Under the pieces are notes generated by a model. That model had not been told where the DNA came from and did no database searches. It saw only the letters and a list, made by a program, of their open reading frames with translations. 64,000 nt of DNA, from contig DASRMR010000031.1 of assembly GCA_035647815.1 (NCBI GenBank), positions 1 to 64,000 on the forward strand, given 5' to 3'. Shown piece after piece: positions 34,499-43,715 of the stretch (the first letter of the stretch is position 1; each line of letters begins with the position of its first letter). Origin of the DNA: JAAYRQ01 sp035647815. GTDB taxonomy: Bacteria; Bacillota; Syntrophomonadia; Syntrophomonadales; Syntrophomonadaceae. Both the position numbers and the translations under genes were made by a program.

Positions 34499-34902
34499 AC
34501 TATGTCCCCCTCTTGTTGATTAAGAAGAAAGATTTGCGGTAACATTTCTTTTAACCTAAACTTTCTAATCTTTTCTTGTTCATCTATTACTATTATTGTC
34601 ATTTCCGGCGAAAATTCAGCCAAAACTTGCAAGCAAGCTCCGCAAGGATAAGGATATCCTAATCCAGAAGCACTTATAAGGATAGTATCAAACTCTTTTT
34701 CTCCTGAAGTTACCGCCTTAAAAACGGCTATACGCTCTGCACAAACAGTTAAGCCAAATGAAGAATTCTCAACATTAGATCCAGTAAAAATATTACCCTC
34801 TTTAGTCAACAGTGCAGCACCTACACTAAACTTCGAATAAGGACTGTAAGCGCAAAGTTCTGCTTCACGAGCTTTTTTAATGAGATTGGGAATGTTTTTC
34901 AT
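34495..34902 (-). CDS. cdd: Cytidine deaminase
   Basis: 135 residues. Zinc site motifs CAERIAV and PCGACLQV (usual PCGACRQV, Arg to Leu). It deaminates cytidine and deoxycytidine in nucleoside salvage. It lies between dgkA and era, the B. subtilis order, overlapping era by 4 bases. Confidence 0.96.
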   Translation of the reverse strand: MKNIPNLIKKAREAELCAYSPYSKFSVGAALLTKEGNIFTGSNVENSSFGLTVCAERIAVFKAVTSGEKEFDTILISASGLGYPYPCGACLQVLAEFSPEMTIIVIDEQEKIRKFRLKEMLPQIFLLNQQEGDIV

Positions 34903-34921
34903 AATGTCCCCCTATAATTTA

Positions 34922-35275
34922 TTACCATAAGTAAGGACCAAAAATAATAACTCCCATTATTATAGCATTAATAGCACTTAATAATACTGCACCTGCAGCT
35001 AAATTCTTAGCACTTTTGGCTAAAGGGTGATATTCTTTAGTAACTAAATCAATAGTCTTTTCTATAGCAGTATTAATAGTTTCTGCAATAACTACTAAAA
35101 ATATTGTAAATAGTAGTAATGCCCACTCCCATCTATTTATGCCAAAATAACACCCTACACCTATCATCGATACTGCTGCCAGCAAATGTATTTTTAAATT
35201 ACGTTCACTAGAAAAACCATATATTACACCTTGAAAAGCATAATATAGACTTTCTAATAAATTTCGTGATTTCAT
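34922..35275 (-). CDS. dgkA: Diacylglycerol/undecaprenol kinase family protein
   Basis: 117 residues with three or so membrane segments and the family motif ETINTAIEKTIDLVT followed by HPLAKSAKNLAAGAVL. In Gram-positive bacteria this homologue phosphorylates undecaprenol rather than diacylglycerol, recycling the lipid carrier for cell-wall synthesis. It lies 4 bases after ybeY. Confidence 0.93.
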   Translation of the reverse strand: MKSRNLLESLYYAFQGVIYGFSSERNLKIHLLAAVSMIGVGCYFGINRWEWALLLFTIFLVVIAETINTAIEKTIDLVTKEYHPLAKSAKNLAAGAVLLSAINAIIMGVIIFGPYLW

Positions 35276-35279
35276 CCTT

Positions 35280-35750
35280 TTACCTTTCCAACTGCACCGC
35301 TTTCATAACTTTTTCTTCTAAATCCCTCATGACTTTTTGTTCTTCCGGTACTTCGTGATCATAACCTAGCAAATGCAACATACCATGTGCAACGAGATAG
35401 CCTAATTCCCGTTCTAAACTATGATTAAACTCTTTACTCTGCTCTAATGCCTGTTCCAAAGATAATACTATATCACCTAATACATTTACCTCGCCATCAA
35501 AATCTAAATCTGGTTCATCCTCAGTTAATTCATTCATAGCAAAAGAAAGTACATCTGTCGATTGGTTTAGACCACGATAAATTAAATTGAGTTCTTGAAT
35601 ATAGCTATTATCTACGATTAAAATACTTACTTCCGTATTTTCGGGTAATTTAGCTAATTTAGCCAAAGTTTTAATTACATTATTAATTACATTTTGCAAA
35701 TCCTTATTGTAAGCAATTTTACTCTGTTGGTTGATTATCATTATTTCCAT
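35280..35750 (-). CDS. ybeY: Endoribonuclease YbeY
   Basis: About 156 residues. The metal site HGMLHLLGYDH (HxxxHxxxxxH) is intact. YbeY takes part in 16S rRNA maturation and ribosome quality control. Several in-frame starts are possible: GTG 35759, ATG 35750 and ATG 35741; the GGGGTGG ribosome site best fits the ATG at 35750. It follows the PgpH-like gene by a few bases. Confidence 0.95.
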   Translation of the reverse strand: MEIMIINQQSKIAYNKDLQNVINNVIKTLAKLAKLPENTEVSILIVDNSYIQELNLIYRGLNQSTDVLSFAMNELTEDEPDLDFDGEVNVLGDIVLSLEQALEQSKEFNHSLERELGYLVAHGMLHLLGYDHEVPEEQKVMRDLEEKVMKAVQLER

Positions 35751-35768
35751 AATCTCCACCCCTCTTTT

Positions 35769-37916
35769 CTAACTCTTTTCTAACTCTTTTTTAACAATTG
35801 CAGGGTATTCTATACGTTTATGATAAATGCCTTCTAACACATTACAAAAAGATGCGGAAATAATATGGAGATCTCTAAAAGTCAAATCACATAATTCTAA
35901 TTGACCATCATCTAATTTGTCTTTAATTATTTTATCCACCATTTCCTTAATAGCCTCCTCAGTAGGCTCTTTAAGGGATCTAACTGCTGCCTCAACTGAA
36001 TCAGCTAGCATTACTAATGCTACCTCTTTACTTTGGGGTTTAGGCCCTTCATAGCGGAAACCATCTTCACTGATTAGCCCGTCATTATCCTCTTTTAATG
36101 CCATGCTGTAAAAATACCGAGCTAAACTAGTACCATGATGTTGTTCGATAAAATCTATAATTAATTGAGGTATATTTGCCTCACGAGCAAGTTCAGCTCC
36201 TTCTTTGACATGGGAAGTTATGATTAGTGAACTTAGTGCCGGAGCAATCTTAGCATGAGGGTTATCAAAGCCTCTTTGATTTTCCACGAAATATTCCGGA
36301 CGTTTTACCTTGCCTATATCATGATAATATGCCCCGACCCTTACTAACAAAGGATTAGCACCTATAGCTTCGGCAGAAGCTTCCGCAAGGTTACCTACCA
36401 TCAAGCTATGGTGATAAGTACCTGGTGCCTCTAAAAGCAAGCGTCTAAGCAAAGGAGCATTAGGATTAGACAGTTCTAACAATTTTACCATACTAGTTAT
36501 AGAAAAAGCACTTTCTAAATAAGGTAGTGCACCTATCATCAAGACTGCCGATAAGATACCATTTATAGCACCTACAATCACTCCCACTATTAGAATATCT
36601 AAAGAAACATTTCCACCTATAAATGATAAAGTTGTAATCGTGGCTATATTAACTAAAGCTATATACAAGCCAGCTTTGGCTAGATCCGAAGTTTGGTTAA
36701 CTTTATGAACCCAAAATATTCCTACAGACCCGCTTATAAAAGCCACAATCGCGTAAAACAACTGATTTCCATCAGTTAATAAGCCTACATAAATAGCCAT
36801 AATACTAGTCAAGAAATATGCTAAACGGTTATCTAGTAATATAGCCAAGAGCATAGACCCAGCAGCTACAGGCGCCAAATATCCCATTAGAGCATTCAAT
36901 TCCGGTTGACTACCCAATTTAATTACAGTCACAAAACGAGTTATTAATATAATAATTATAAATATTAATCCGATTAAGAGCATTTGTAAACTATTACGAT
37001 ATATCTCTTTATAATATCTGCGTATGAACTCTATAATTAGCCAGAATGTAAGTAACACGAAAATAATAACTCCGAATACAGTTAATGGATAACCTTGACT
37101 TCTCTGTAGTCCCAATTGTTCCAGAACAGATATTTGTTCTGCTGTAACCCGATCACCTTCTCGTACTATTATTTCACCAGCTTTGATAGTCTTTTGTACC
37201 GATTGCACTTCATCTTTAGCTTCCTTTATTGCTTTATCAGTCGCTTCTTTATTAAAAATCAAATTAGGTCTTATAGAGTTTATAGTAATTATCTTAATTA
37301 TTTCCTTAGCTTCAGAACTATATGAAAGATTCGATATTTGTTGCTCTGCTTGCTCATAGATTCCGGTTAAGGCCTCTTCTGTAATAGGCTTGCTCATTAA
37401 ACTCCTAGTAATATCATTAGTAGCATCTTGTAATAATATAAAATCTTCTAGGTTTATGCTTAGCAAATAATCTGCTAGCTGGTTAGTATCGAGGCTAAGT
37501 TCAAATCTCTTCTCTTGATTAGTAGTATTTAAGAAATCAATCAATTGTTCTTTATTTCCTTCATCTGTATTCAGATGATTGTTAATGATAAAAAACGAAT
37601 CATCAATATCACTTATCATATTTGATAAGGCGTATTTATCCTCTTGATATACCTTTTGCACCCGATTAGTTGCTTGATTTTTCAGTTCTGCAGTCTCTTG
37701 TTCATCTATAATTATGGCATTGATATTAGATTGAATATTTCGCCGTGCTACTTCATCAGGACGAAAAGAAACCTGGTTAGGGGTAAAATTACTAACCAAA
37801 ATAACCACTGTTAACGAAAATAATAACAAAACCCCTAATATGTTCTGTGTATTAGGGTGGGTTAACAAAGGTTTTATGTTTGTCCAAATATTGTTAAAAA
37901 ACCTTTTAATCCTCAT
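35769..37916 (-). CDS. pgpH: 7TM-HD c-di-AMP phosphodiesterase, PgpH type
   Basis: 715 residues. One N-terminal membrane segment, an extracellular 7TMR-HD domain (about 60-270), seven membrane segments (about 275-470), then a cytoplasmic HD domain with YHHSLMVGNLAE and YYHDIGKVKRPEYF. This is the YqfF/PgpH architecture; in Listeria it degrades c-di-AMP. Located between phoH and ybeY as in B. subtilis. It implies that c-di-AMP signalling exists in this organism. Confidence 0.93.
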   Translation of the reverse strand: MRIKRFFNNIWTNIKPLLTHPNTQNILGVLLLFSLTVVILVSNFTPNQVSFRPDEVARRNIQSNINAIIIDEQETAELKNQATNRVQKVYQEDKYALSNMISDIDDSFFIINNHLNTDEGNKEQLIDFLNTTNQEKRFELSLDTNQLADYLLSINLEDFILLQDATNDITRSLMSKPITEEALTGIYEQAEQQISNLSYSSEAKEIIKIITINSIRPNLIFNKEATDKAIKEAKDEVQSVQKTIKAGEIIVREGDRVTAEQISVLEQLGLQRSQGYPLTVFGVIIFVLLTFWLIIEFIRRYYKEIYRNSLQMLLIGLIFIIIILITRFVTVIKLGSQPELNALMGYLAPVAAGSMLLAILLDNRLAYFLTSIMAIYVGLLTDGNQLFYAIVAFISGSVGIFWVHKVNQTSDLAKAGLYIALVNIATITTLSFIGGNVSLDILIVGVIVGAINGILSAVLMIGALPYLESAFSITSMVKLLELSNPNAPLLRRLLLEAPGTYHHSLMVGNLAEASAEAIGANPLLVRVGAYYHDIGKVKRPEYFVENQRGFDNPHAKIAPALSSLIITSHVKEGAELAREANIPQLIIDFIEQHHGTSLARYFYSMALKEDNDGLISEDGFRYEGPKPQSKEVALVMLADSVEAAVRSLKEPTEEAIKEMVDKIIKDKLDDGQLELCDLTFRDLHIISASFCNVLEGIYHKRIEYPAIVKKELEKS

Positions 37917-37946
37917 ATACGCTCCTTAGTCTACTTTAGTACTAAA

Positions 37947-38918
37947 TTAATAATCGCCTTGTTCAAACACTTCATAAGCATTTATTATATCCTGTACTAA
38001 AGGATGCCTAACTACATCTTCCTTGCTTAAATATTCAAAAGAAATACCTTTTATATTTTGCAAGATCTTTTGCACCTCAATCAACCCTGAATAGTCACCT
38101 TTAGGTAAATCTACTTGGGTAACATCACCCGTGATTACCGATTTAGAACTAAAACCGAGCCTAGTTAAAAACATCTTCATCTGCTGTGGAGTTGTGTTTT
38201 GAGCCTCATCTAAAATAATAAATGCATCATTTAAGGTTCGTCCACGCATATAAGCCAAAGGTGCCACTTCTATAATGTTTCTTTCCAAATACCGTTGAGT
38301 AACTTCCACACCCAAAATTTCAAAAAGGCTATCATATAAAGGTCTTAAATAAGGATTAACTTTTTCAATTAAATCACCAGGTAGAAAACCTAGTTTTTCT
38401 CCGGCCTCTACTGCTGGTCTTACTAGAATAATACGTTCTACCTGCTTATTCTTCAAAGCCCTTACCGCCATAACTACAGCCAAATATGTCTTGCCTGTCC
38501 CAGCAGGGCCTATACAAAATACTACATCATTTTTAAGTATTGCTTCAATATATTTTCTTTGTCCAATAGTCTTAGGTTTTATATAATTACCTTGCACCGT
38601 TTTAAGAATCGGACCTGATACAATATCAACATATTTACTTTTAACTCCACGCTTTTGCAGTGTATGTATATAGTTTATATTATTAATATTAAGCTGACCT
38701 TCATTTTCAATAATATCTATCAAACTGCTTATTAACTCCTGAGCCTCAGTAACATGTTTTTCTTCACCCCGGATAAAAAGATCACTACCTCGTGCATAAA
38801 CTTCTGCATTAAATAGCCCTTTTAAATATTTAAAGTTTTCATCCCCTGGGCCAAAGAAAACTGCTGCATTTCTGTTATCACCTATAGACACTTTCACTTC
38901 ATTTTCTAACAAAAACAT
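37947..38918 (-). CDS. phoH: PhoH-like ATPase
   Basis: About 323 residues from the ATG at 38918, which has AGGGGG before it; the in-frame extension to 38972 lacks a ribosome site. Walker A GPAGTGKTYLA lies near 137 and Walker B FIILDEAQNTT near 232. An N-terminal KH-like part precedes it. PhoH (YbeZ type) works with YbeY in rRNA metabolism, and both genes are close here. Confidence 0.94.
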   Translation of the reverse strand: MFLLENEVKVSIGDNRNAAVFFGPGDENFKYLKGLFNAEVYARGSDLFIRGEEKHVTEAQELISSLIDIIENEGQLNINNINYIHTLQKRGVKSKYVDIVSGPILKTVQGNYIKPKTIGQRKYIEAILKNDVVFCIGPAGTGKTYLAVVMAVRALKNKQVERIILVRPAVEAGEKLGFLPGDLIEKVNPYLRPLYDSLFEILGVEVTQRYLERNIIEVAPLAYMRGRTLNDAFIILDEAQNTTPQQMKMFLTRLGFSSKSVITGDVTQVDLPKGDYSGLIEVQKILQNIKGISFEYLSKEDVVRHPLVQDIINAYEVFEQGDY

Positions 38919-39031
38919 AGTCCCCCTAAATCGCAATTCTTCCAAATAATTATAACACAAGAAATAGAGCAAATATACGCAACCTTTAGCTTGTAAAAAA
39001 CTTCTGCACTTTATCTATTAATCTTATAGTT

Positions 39032-40270
39032 TTAATCCACAACATTTATAGGTTCGGGGATAGCTATATTTTCTATCGCTTCTATCGACACCTTTACTCT
39101 TAAAATAGGATCACTAGGTGCTGAAAGAACCTCCACTTTAGTATTGATAACCTTCTGAGCACCCATAAGCTTTTCTTGTGCAATTTGGGTAGCTTTATCT
39201 TGTGCTATTTTAGTTGCCTCTTTTTCGGTATACTTCTTTATATTTATTACCTTTTCTTGCATGATTTCTTTATTTAAGCCAAATTTACCTATCGGTGTAT
39301 TCCAAACCTTGGTATCAATCTTTTGCTCTGCTAGATCAAAATCATTACTGTTTTTACCTTTGACCATAAAGGTTTTCCAAGGAGTTTTTAAAAATATTCG
39401 AGTTTGTTTATTCTGGGTAAGTGTTATTTCTTCTGATTTTAATTTACATTCTCCATAGCCTTCATACCATACTACAGCTTTAACTTCTCCCCTAGCTCTA
39501 ACATAGTAAGGTTCTGTTTTTTCAGTTTCTTCCGTTTCTTCCGTTTCTTCCGCTTCCGGTTTAGTAAAATACATGTTTTCCTCAGGGAATATTAAGCCAG
39601 ATATTAATATGTCCCCTTTTGCTACGACATCTCCTTGTATAGTATTAGCTTGCCCCTCTAGAATTAAAACTTGCTCAACTACTCCATTTTTGGATGCTAC
39701 CATATGACAAGGACCAGTGATTTCTTTTTTAGCTAGAACCTTTTCTACCACCTCAATTTTGGCTTTTACACCTTTAATGCCTACTTTGACATAGGTTAAA
39801 TCACTTAAATCCCTTAATATAGCTTCTTCAACATCATTACAGCTAAAATTCCATTTAGCCGCACCTTGGTAAACTCCATGTTTAGCTGCTATCAGCATTA
39901 TTTTTTTTGTTTCTATTTTCTCATTACCACTAACTTCTACAAACCAAAGAAAAGAGGAAATAAAATAAAGGGTTAAAACAAAAATTAAAGCACCCGAGAA
40001 AAAACCTATACGCCTTTTAAAAACATTTTTAAAAAAAGGTAAACCTTCCTCACTGACTATTTCTATTTCATTTCCACTCTCATCAGCAATATGTTTTAAC
40101 GCTTCTAAACTATTATTCCTAATCTTAAACTGAATATTATTATCAGTCCTCTTAATTCCCCAGATATAAATTCCGCGAGCTAAAGCCATATTTATGACTT
40201 TTTCTTGCTTTTTGCCATTAAGTTTAACTTTAATTATCCCGCTTACTTGGTCAAAAAACTTATTGCTCAC
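39032..40270 (-). CDS. yqfD: Sporulation protein YqfD
   Basis: 412 residues. One membrane segment near 90-115 (IGFFSGALIFVLTLYFISSF) and a large domain outside, as in YqfD. A Glu/Thr-rich insert (EETEETEETEKTE) around 240-252 is encoded by three exact 9-base repeats. In B. subtilis yqfD belongs to the mother-cell sigma-E regulon and is needed for efficient sporulation. It lies 13 bases after yqfC, cotranscribed. Confidence 0.93.
   Translation of the reverse strand: MSNKFFDQVSGIIKVKLNGKKQEKVINMALARGIYIWGIKRTDNNIQFKIRNNSLEALKHIADESGNEIEIVSEEGLPFFKNVFKRRIGFFSGALIFVLTLYFISSFLWFVEVSGNEKIETKKIMLIAAKHGVYQGAAKWNFSCNDVEEAILRDLSDLTYVKVGIKGVKAKIEVVEKVLAKKEITGPCHMVASKNGVVEQVLILEGQANTIQGDVVAKGDILISGLIFPEENMYFTKPEAEETEETEETEKTEPYYVRARGEVKAVVWYEGYGECKLKSEEITLTQNKQTRIFLKTPWKTFMVKGKNSNDFDLAEQKIDTKVWNTPIGKFGLNKEIMQEKVINIKKYTEKEATKIAQDKATQIAQEKLMGAQKVINTKVEVLSAPSDPILRVKVSIEAIENIAIPEPINVVD
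39526..39552. repeat. Three tandem 9-bp repeats inside yqfD
   Basis: TTTCTTCCG occurs three times in direct succession (39526-39534, 39535-39543, 39544-39552) and encodes the Glu-Glu-Thr repeats. Because the unit is a multiple of three, slippage would change length without breaking the frame. Confidence 0.9.
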
Positions 40271-40283
40271 ACTCCTGCCCTCC

Positions 40284-40562
40284 TTAATCCATGTATTTAA
40301 ATGATTTAACTTCCCCTGTTATTTTCATCTCCTCCGGCATTAAAGCATTTATCTCTAAATTTCTTCCCTCAATTTCTAAAAATCCTCGGCTCAAATTAAT
40401 TCTTATGCGGTTCAAATTATATTCAATAATTCCCCGATGATTTTCTATATATATATCTTCCCTGCCAACAATCGTAATTTTGGGTAGGTCTAATACCAGA
40501 TCTTTTGGAATTTCCAGAAAATCTGCCATAATCTTATTAATTGCATTTCGGCGCTTTCCCAT
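40284..40562 (-). CDS. yqfC: Sporulation protein YqfC (YabP-like)
   Basis: About 92 residues. It matches the YabP/YqfC family of small spore-coat-assembly proteins (VGREDIYIENHRGIIEY, IRINLSRGFLEIEG). The ATG at 40562 has GGGGTG 8 bases before it and is preferred to the ATG at 40577. A sigma-E-like promoter lies directly upstream. It heads the yqfC-yqfD pair. Confidence 0.9.
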   Translation of the reverse strand: MGKRRNAINKIMADFLEIPKDLVLDLPKITIVGREDIYIENHRGIIEYNLNRIRINLSRGFLEIEGRNLEINALMPEEMKITGEVKSFKYMD

Positions 40563-40586
40563 AAATCTACACCCCATTCTCCGGCC

Positions 40587-40615
40587 AGAATATGTTTGCC
40601 CGTTTTAAAATATAT
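40587..40615 (-). promoter_or_regulatory. Candidate sigma-E promoter of yqfC
   Basis: On the minus strand ATATATT (40609-40615) and CATATTCT (40587-40594) are separated by 14 bases, close to the sigma-E pattern ATA-N14-CATACA. The homologous B. subtilis genes are sigma-E controlled. Only part of the -10 consensus is met. Confidence 0.35.
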
Positions 40616-40653
40616 GCCTTTAAAATCACTTACATTCATAAGATCATAAACAT

Positions 40654-40682
40654 AAAAAAACTCCTAGATATTTATCTAGGAG
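40654..40682 (-). terminator. Terminator of the CoA-transferase gene
   Basis: Arms CTCCTAGATA and TATCTAGGAG around TT (40661-40682), followed on the minus strand by seven T residues. Confidence 0.9.
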
Positions 40683-40706
40683 CTATCTATAACTATATAC
40701 ACAATT

Positions 40707-42044
40707 TTACAGCCAACCTATTTTTTTAGCCTGAAAAATTAGTTCATCTCTAAAATCTGGGTGAGCTATTTGAATTAAATCCCTGACCCTTTCGGCTATC
40801 CCTTTAAATCTTACATTAGCTACCCCATATTCTGTTACCACATATTGAATATCATTTCGTGAAGTAGATACAATAGTTCCCGGAGGTAAAAAAGGTACTA
40901 TTCTCGATTTTATCTTTCCTTCTTTATCCTTAAAGGTAGAATTAAGAGCAATAATACTTTTACCACCATTAGACATCAATGCGCCTTGTACAAAGTTGTT
41001 TTGTCCTCCAGTTCCACTATATTGCTTTTCTCTTATAGATTCGGAAGCTACTTGCCCAGTAACATCAATCATCAGAGCATTGTTAACCGAAACTAGATTA
41101 TCGTTTTTAGCAATAATATACGGATTATTATTATACTCAACTTCTGTAAAAAGGAAATCCTCATTTCGATGAACAAAATCCCATAATTCTTTATCCCCTA
41201 CACAAAATGTTGCTAAAACTTTACCTGGATAAAAATTCTTTTTACTACCATTAACTACACCTAATTCCATCAACTCTTTAAAAGATTTTTGTACTACTTC
41301 CGAATGAACACCTAAATCCTTTTTATCCCGTAAAAAATAACCTATAGCATTAGCTAAGCCACCTAAGCCTAGTTGTATAGTAGAACCATCTGGAATCATA
41401 TCCGAAATATAGGCAGCTATTTTCCTTTCTATATCAGTTATTGGAATATCAGGTATTTCGGTAAGGTCTGCATCACTTTCTAAAATATAATCCACTTCAG
41501 AAACATGTATTTTAAGATCATCTCCTGCCAACCAGGGCGTTTTATCATTTACTTCCACCACGACTATGTCTGTCTTGCTTATAGCTCTATTAGGAACTAA
41601 CCCTCCAAAACATGATCTATTCATAAATCCGTTTTCATCTGGAGGCGTAACTACCATAGCAGAAATATTTGGTTTACGATCATCTTGCCAAATAGCTAAT
41701 TGGTTTAGATGTACTGGGATATATTGAGCAGTCCGCCATTCTAAACACATTCTTTCTATCGGACCAACAAAAGGTGTTTCAATTAATATGTTTTCACGAT
41801 ATTGTGGTTGCATAAAATCATATAATTTTAAGGCTAAGCCTAAACAAATAGTAATGTTTTTAAGTTCGGTTACCCTATTACTAATTGCAACAGAGAGATC
41901 GTGCGGTATGTTAGTACCTCCAGGATACAAAATTACATCATTGCTTTTCACTAACTTTGCAACTTCTTCTGCAGATGTCAGTTTTTTCTGATATTCCTCC
42001 TTCCAACCATGAATATTCATCTGATTAAGTTCTTTCATTGCCAT
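40707..42044 (-). CDS. Acetyl-CoA hydrolase/transferase family CoA-transferase
   Basis: About 445 residues of the family that includes 4-hydroxybutyrate and propionate/butyrate:acetate CoA-transferases. Motifs: LYPGGTNIPHDLS near the start, QLGLGGLANAIGYFL in the middle, and GTGGQNNFVQGA (usual GTGGQxDFxRGA). Catalysis uses a glutamate that forms a CoA thioester; the exact residue was not assigned. The start is the ATG at 42044 after GGGAGGAG. A sigma-54 promoter lies 47 bases upstream and the sigma-54 activator gene is next to it, so it is probably induced by an acyl or carboxylic substrate. The substrate is unknown. Confidence 0.9.
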   Translation of the reverse strand: MAMKELNQMNIHGWKEEYQKKLTSAEEVAKLVKSNDVILYPGGTNIPHDLSVAISNRVTELKNITICLGLALKLYDFMQPQYRENILIETPFVGPIERMCLEWRTAQYIPVHLNQLAIWQDDRKPNISAMVVTPPDENGFMNRSCFGGLVPNRAISKTDIVVVEVNDKTPWLAGDDLKIHVSEVDYILESDADLTEIPDIPITDIERKIAAYISDMIPDGSTIQLGLGGLANAIGYFLRDKKDLGVHSEVVQKSFKELMELGVVNGSKKNFYPGKVLATFCVGDKELWDFVHRNEDFLFTEVEYNNNPYIIAKNDNLVSVNNALMIDVTGQVASESIREKQYSGTGGQNNFVQGALMSNGGKSIIALNSTFKDKEGKIKSRIVPFLPPGTIVSTSRNDIQYVVTEYGVANVRFKGIAERVRDLIQIAHPDFRDELIFQAKKIGWL

Positions 42045-42090
42045 TATATCTCCTCCCAAGTAATTATTACTCACCTACTTGGGTAGTATT

Positions 42091-42105
42091 GCATTTTTCA
42101 TGCCA
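42091..42105 (-). promoter_or_regulatory. Sigma-54 (-24/-12) promoter
   Basis: The minus strand reads TGGCATGAAAAATGC: GG and GC are exactly 12 bases apart, as in TGGCAC-N5-TTGC. It is 47 bases upstream of the CoA-transferase start and next to a gene for a sigma-54 activator. Confidence 0.75.
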
Positions 42106-42187
42106 GGCAAAGAATCCCTTGCTTTCGGTCTTTGGGAAGTGCAATATGGAATTAATTATATCAACCCAGACACACATATTAGTAAAG

Positions 42188-42232
42188 CTGTATAAAATGC
42201 CTATTATAACTGTACAGTATCTCGCACAGTTA
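42188..42232. promoter_or_regulatory. Candidate activator binding sites
   Basis: CTGTATAAAAT (42188-42198), the perfect palindrome ACTGTACAGT (42209-42218) and AACTGT/ACAGTT arms spanning 42208-42232 lie 85-130 bases upstream of the sigma-54 promoter. The 11-mer CTGTATAAAAT recurs at 43738-43748 upstream of the activator gene. This spacing fits upstream activating sequences; binding is inferred. Confidence 0.45.
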
Positions 42233-42264
42233 GTTTGAATATTCACACACTTTCGAATAGTCCG

Positions 42265-43641
42265 TTAATTCATAATTTTATATAACTTTAATTTAGTATA
42301 TAAAGTACTGCGACTAATACCTAGTAATTCAGCAGTTTTCTGTTTATTGCCCTTAGTCTGTTGAAGGACACTAATAATCGCTTCCTTTTCAGCCTTTTGT
42401 TTTATCTCTTCCAGACTAGCTTGCTGACCTGATTTAGGAAGGTTTTGCCGGTTAGTAAACCGTAATAAGTTGTCAGGTGTTATACTACCTATTCTTGCGT
42501 CTATACAGGCTCTTTCCATCACTGAATAGAATTCCCTTACATTACCTGGCCAATGATAGCTCATTAAGATTTTAAGGGCCTCTGGTGTAACTCCATCAAT
42601 TTTTGTACCTGTCTCTAAGTTGTATTGATTAATAAATGTTTCTATAAGTGGAATTATATCTTGTAATCTTTCTCGTAATGGCGGGATATAAATAGGGAAT
42701 ACATCTAAACGAAATAATAAATCTTTGCGAAACTTCCCTTTGCGGACTAAATCTGTTAAGACTAGGTTCGTTGCAGATATTACACGTACATCGACTGGAA
42801 TAGTAGTAGTGCCTCCCACTTTTTCGATTTCTTTTTCTTGTAAAACTCGCAATAACTTGGCCTGAGATATTAAAGATAAATCACCGATCTCATCTAGAAA
42901 TATACTGCCTTTGTTGGCTAATTCAAACTTACCGGGTTTTCCTTTTGTTCTAGCTCCGGTAAAAGCACCTTCTTCATAGCCAAATAATTCACTTTCCACT
43001 AGATTCTCTGGGATAGAAGCGCAATTCACCTTAATAAAAGGATAATTACGACGAGAACTTTCAAAATGAAGAGCATGGGCGATTAGCTCCTTACCCGTAC
43101 CAGTTTCACCATATATGAAAACGGGTATGCTAGATGGTGCAACTAGTTTTACCCTTTCCTTTACCTCTATTATGGCCTCACTAACTCCTATGATGGAGGC
43201 TAAAGTATATTTTACTGAAAATATCCTTTTAACTTCTTCTTTATAATATTTAAGCTCGGAGAACATGTTTGAAATACGAGTAGCAAAACCTTGCGCCTCA
43301 TCTAAATAGCGGAAAATATTGAATCCAGCTACACCTACTATTTGCCCATTAGCCGTAATGGGGACCCGGGAGACTATTTGTGACTTGCCTTTTAGTTCCC
43401 AAATATCAGCAATAATCGGTCTTCCCGTTTCCAATACTTCCAACATACGAGTAGTCGGGAATACCACATCAACCCTTTTACCTAAGACCATTTCCTTTTC
43501 CAGCCCAGTTTCCCGAGCATAATAGTCGGTAAACACCCTTATTATTCCTCGTGCATCGACAATCAACGCACCATCAAACCCATTAAAGATAGTATCGATG
43601 ATACGTAAGTAGTGTTCTGGTAACTCACTTAATTTATACAC
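42265..43641 (-). CDS. PAS-domain sigma-54-dependent transcription activator
   Basis: 458 residues. An N-terminal PAS domain (about 12-115, DGALIVDARGIIRVF) is followed by an AAA+ core with Walker A GETGTGKE (near 177), the sigma-54-contact loop GAFTGA (near 224) and the usual DEIGDLS. The C-terminal Fis-type helix-turn-helix ends TAELLGISRSTLYTKLK. It should bind enhancer sites and open a sigma-54 promoter in response to a signal in the PAS domain. The nearest sigma-54 promoter drives the adjacent CoA-transferase. Confidence 0.94.
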   Translation of the reverse strand: MYKLSELPEHYLRIIDTIFNGFDGALIVDARGIIRVFTDYYARETGLEKEMVLGKRVDVVFPTTRMLEVLETGRPIIADIWELKGKSQIVSRVPITANGQIVGVAGFNIFRYLDEAQGFATRISNMFSELKYYKEEVKRIFSVKYTLASIIGVSEAIIEVKERVKLVAPSSIPVFIYGETGTGKELIAHALHFESSRRNYPFIKVNCASIPENLVESELFGYEEGAFTGARTKGKPGKFELANKGSIFLDEIGDLSLISQAKLLRVLQEKEIEKVGGTTTIPVDVRVISATNLVLTDLVRKGKFRKDLLFRLDVFPIYIPPLRERLQDIIPLIETFINQYNLETGTKIDGVTPEALKILMSYHWPGNVREFYSVMERACIDARIGSITPDNLLRFTNRQNLPKSGQQASLEEIKQKAEKEAIISVLQQTKGNKQKTAELLGISRSTLYTKLKLYKIMN

Positions 43642-43715
43642 CCCAACCCCTCCCCTACTGTCATGTTACAGTTCGGTTTATTTGATGGAATATTCCGAAT
43701 AATCTAGTTAGAGGT

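Larger units (their letters stand above)
42045..42264. promoter_or_regulatory. Control region of the CoA-transferase
   Basis: 220 bases between the activator gene and the CoA-transferase. It contains the sigma-54 promoter at 42091-42105 and several dyads with CTGTA/TACAG upstream of it, at 42188-42232, in the range where activators of this class bind. Confidence 0.6.
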
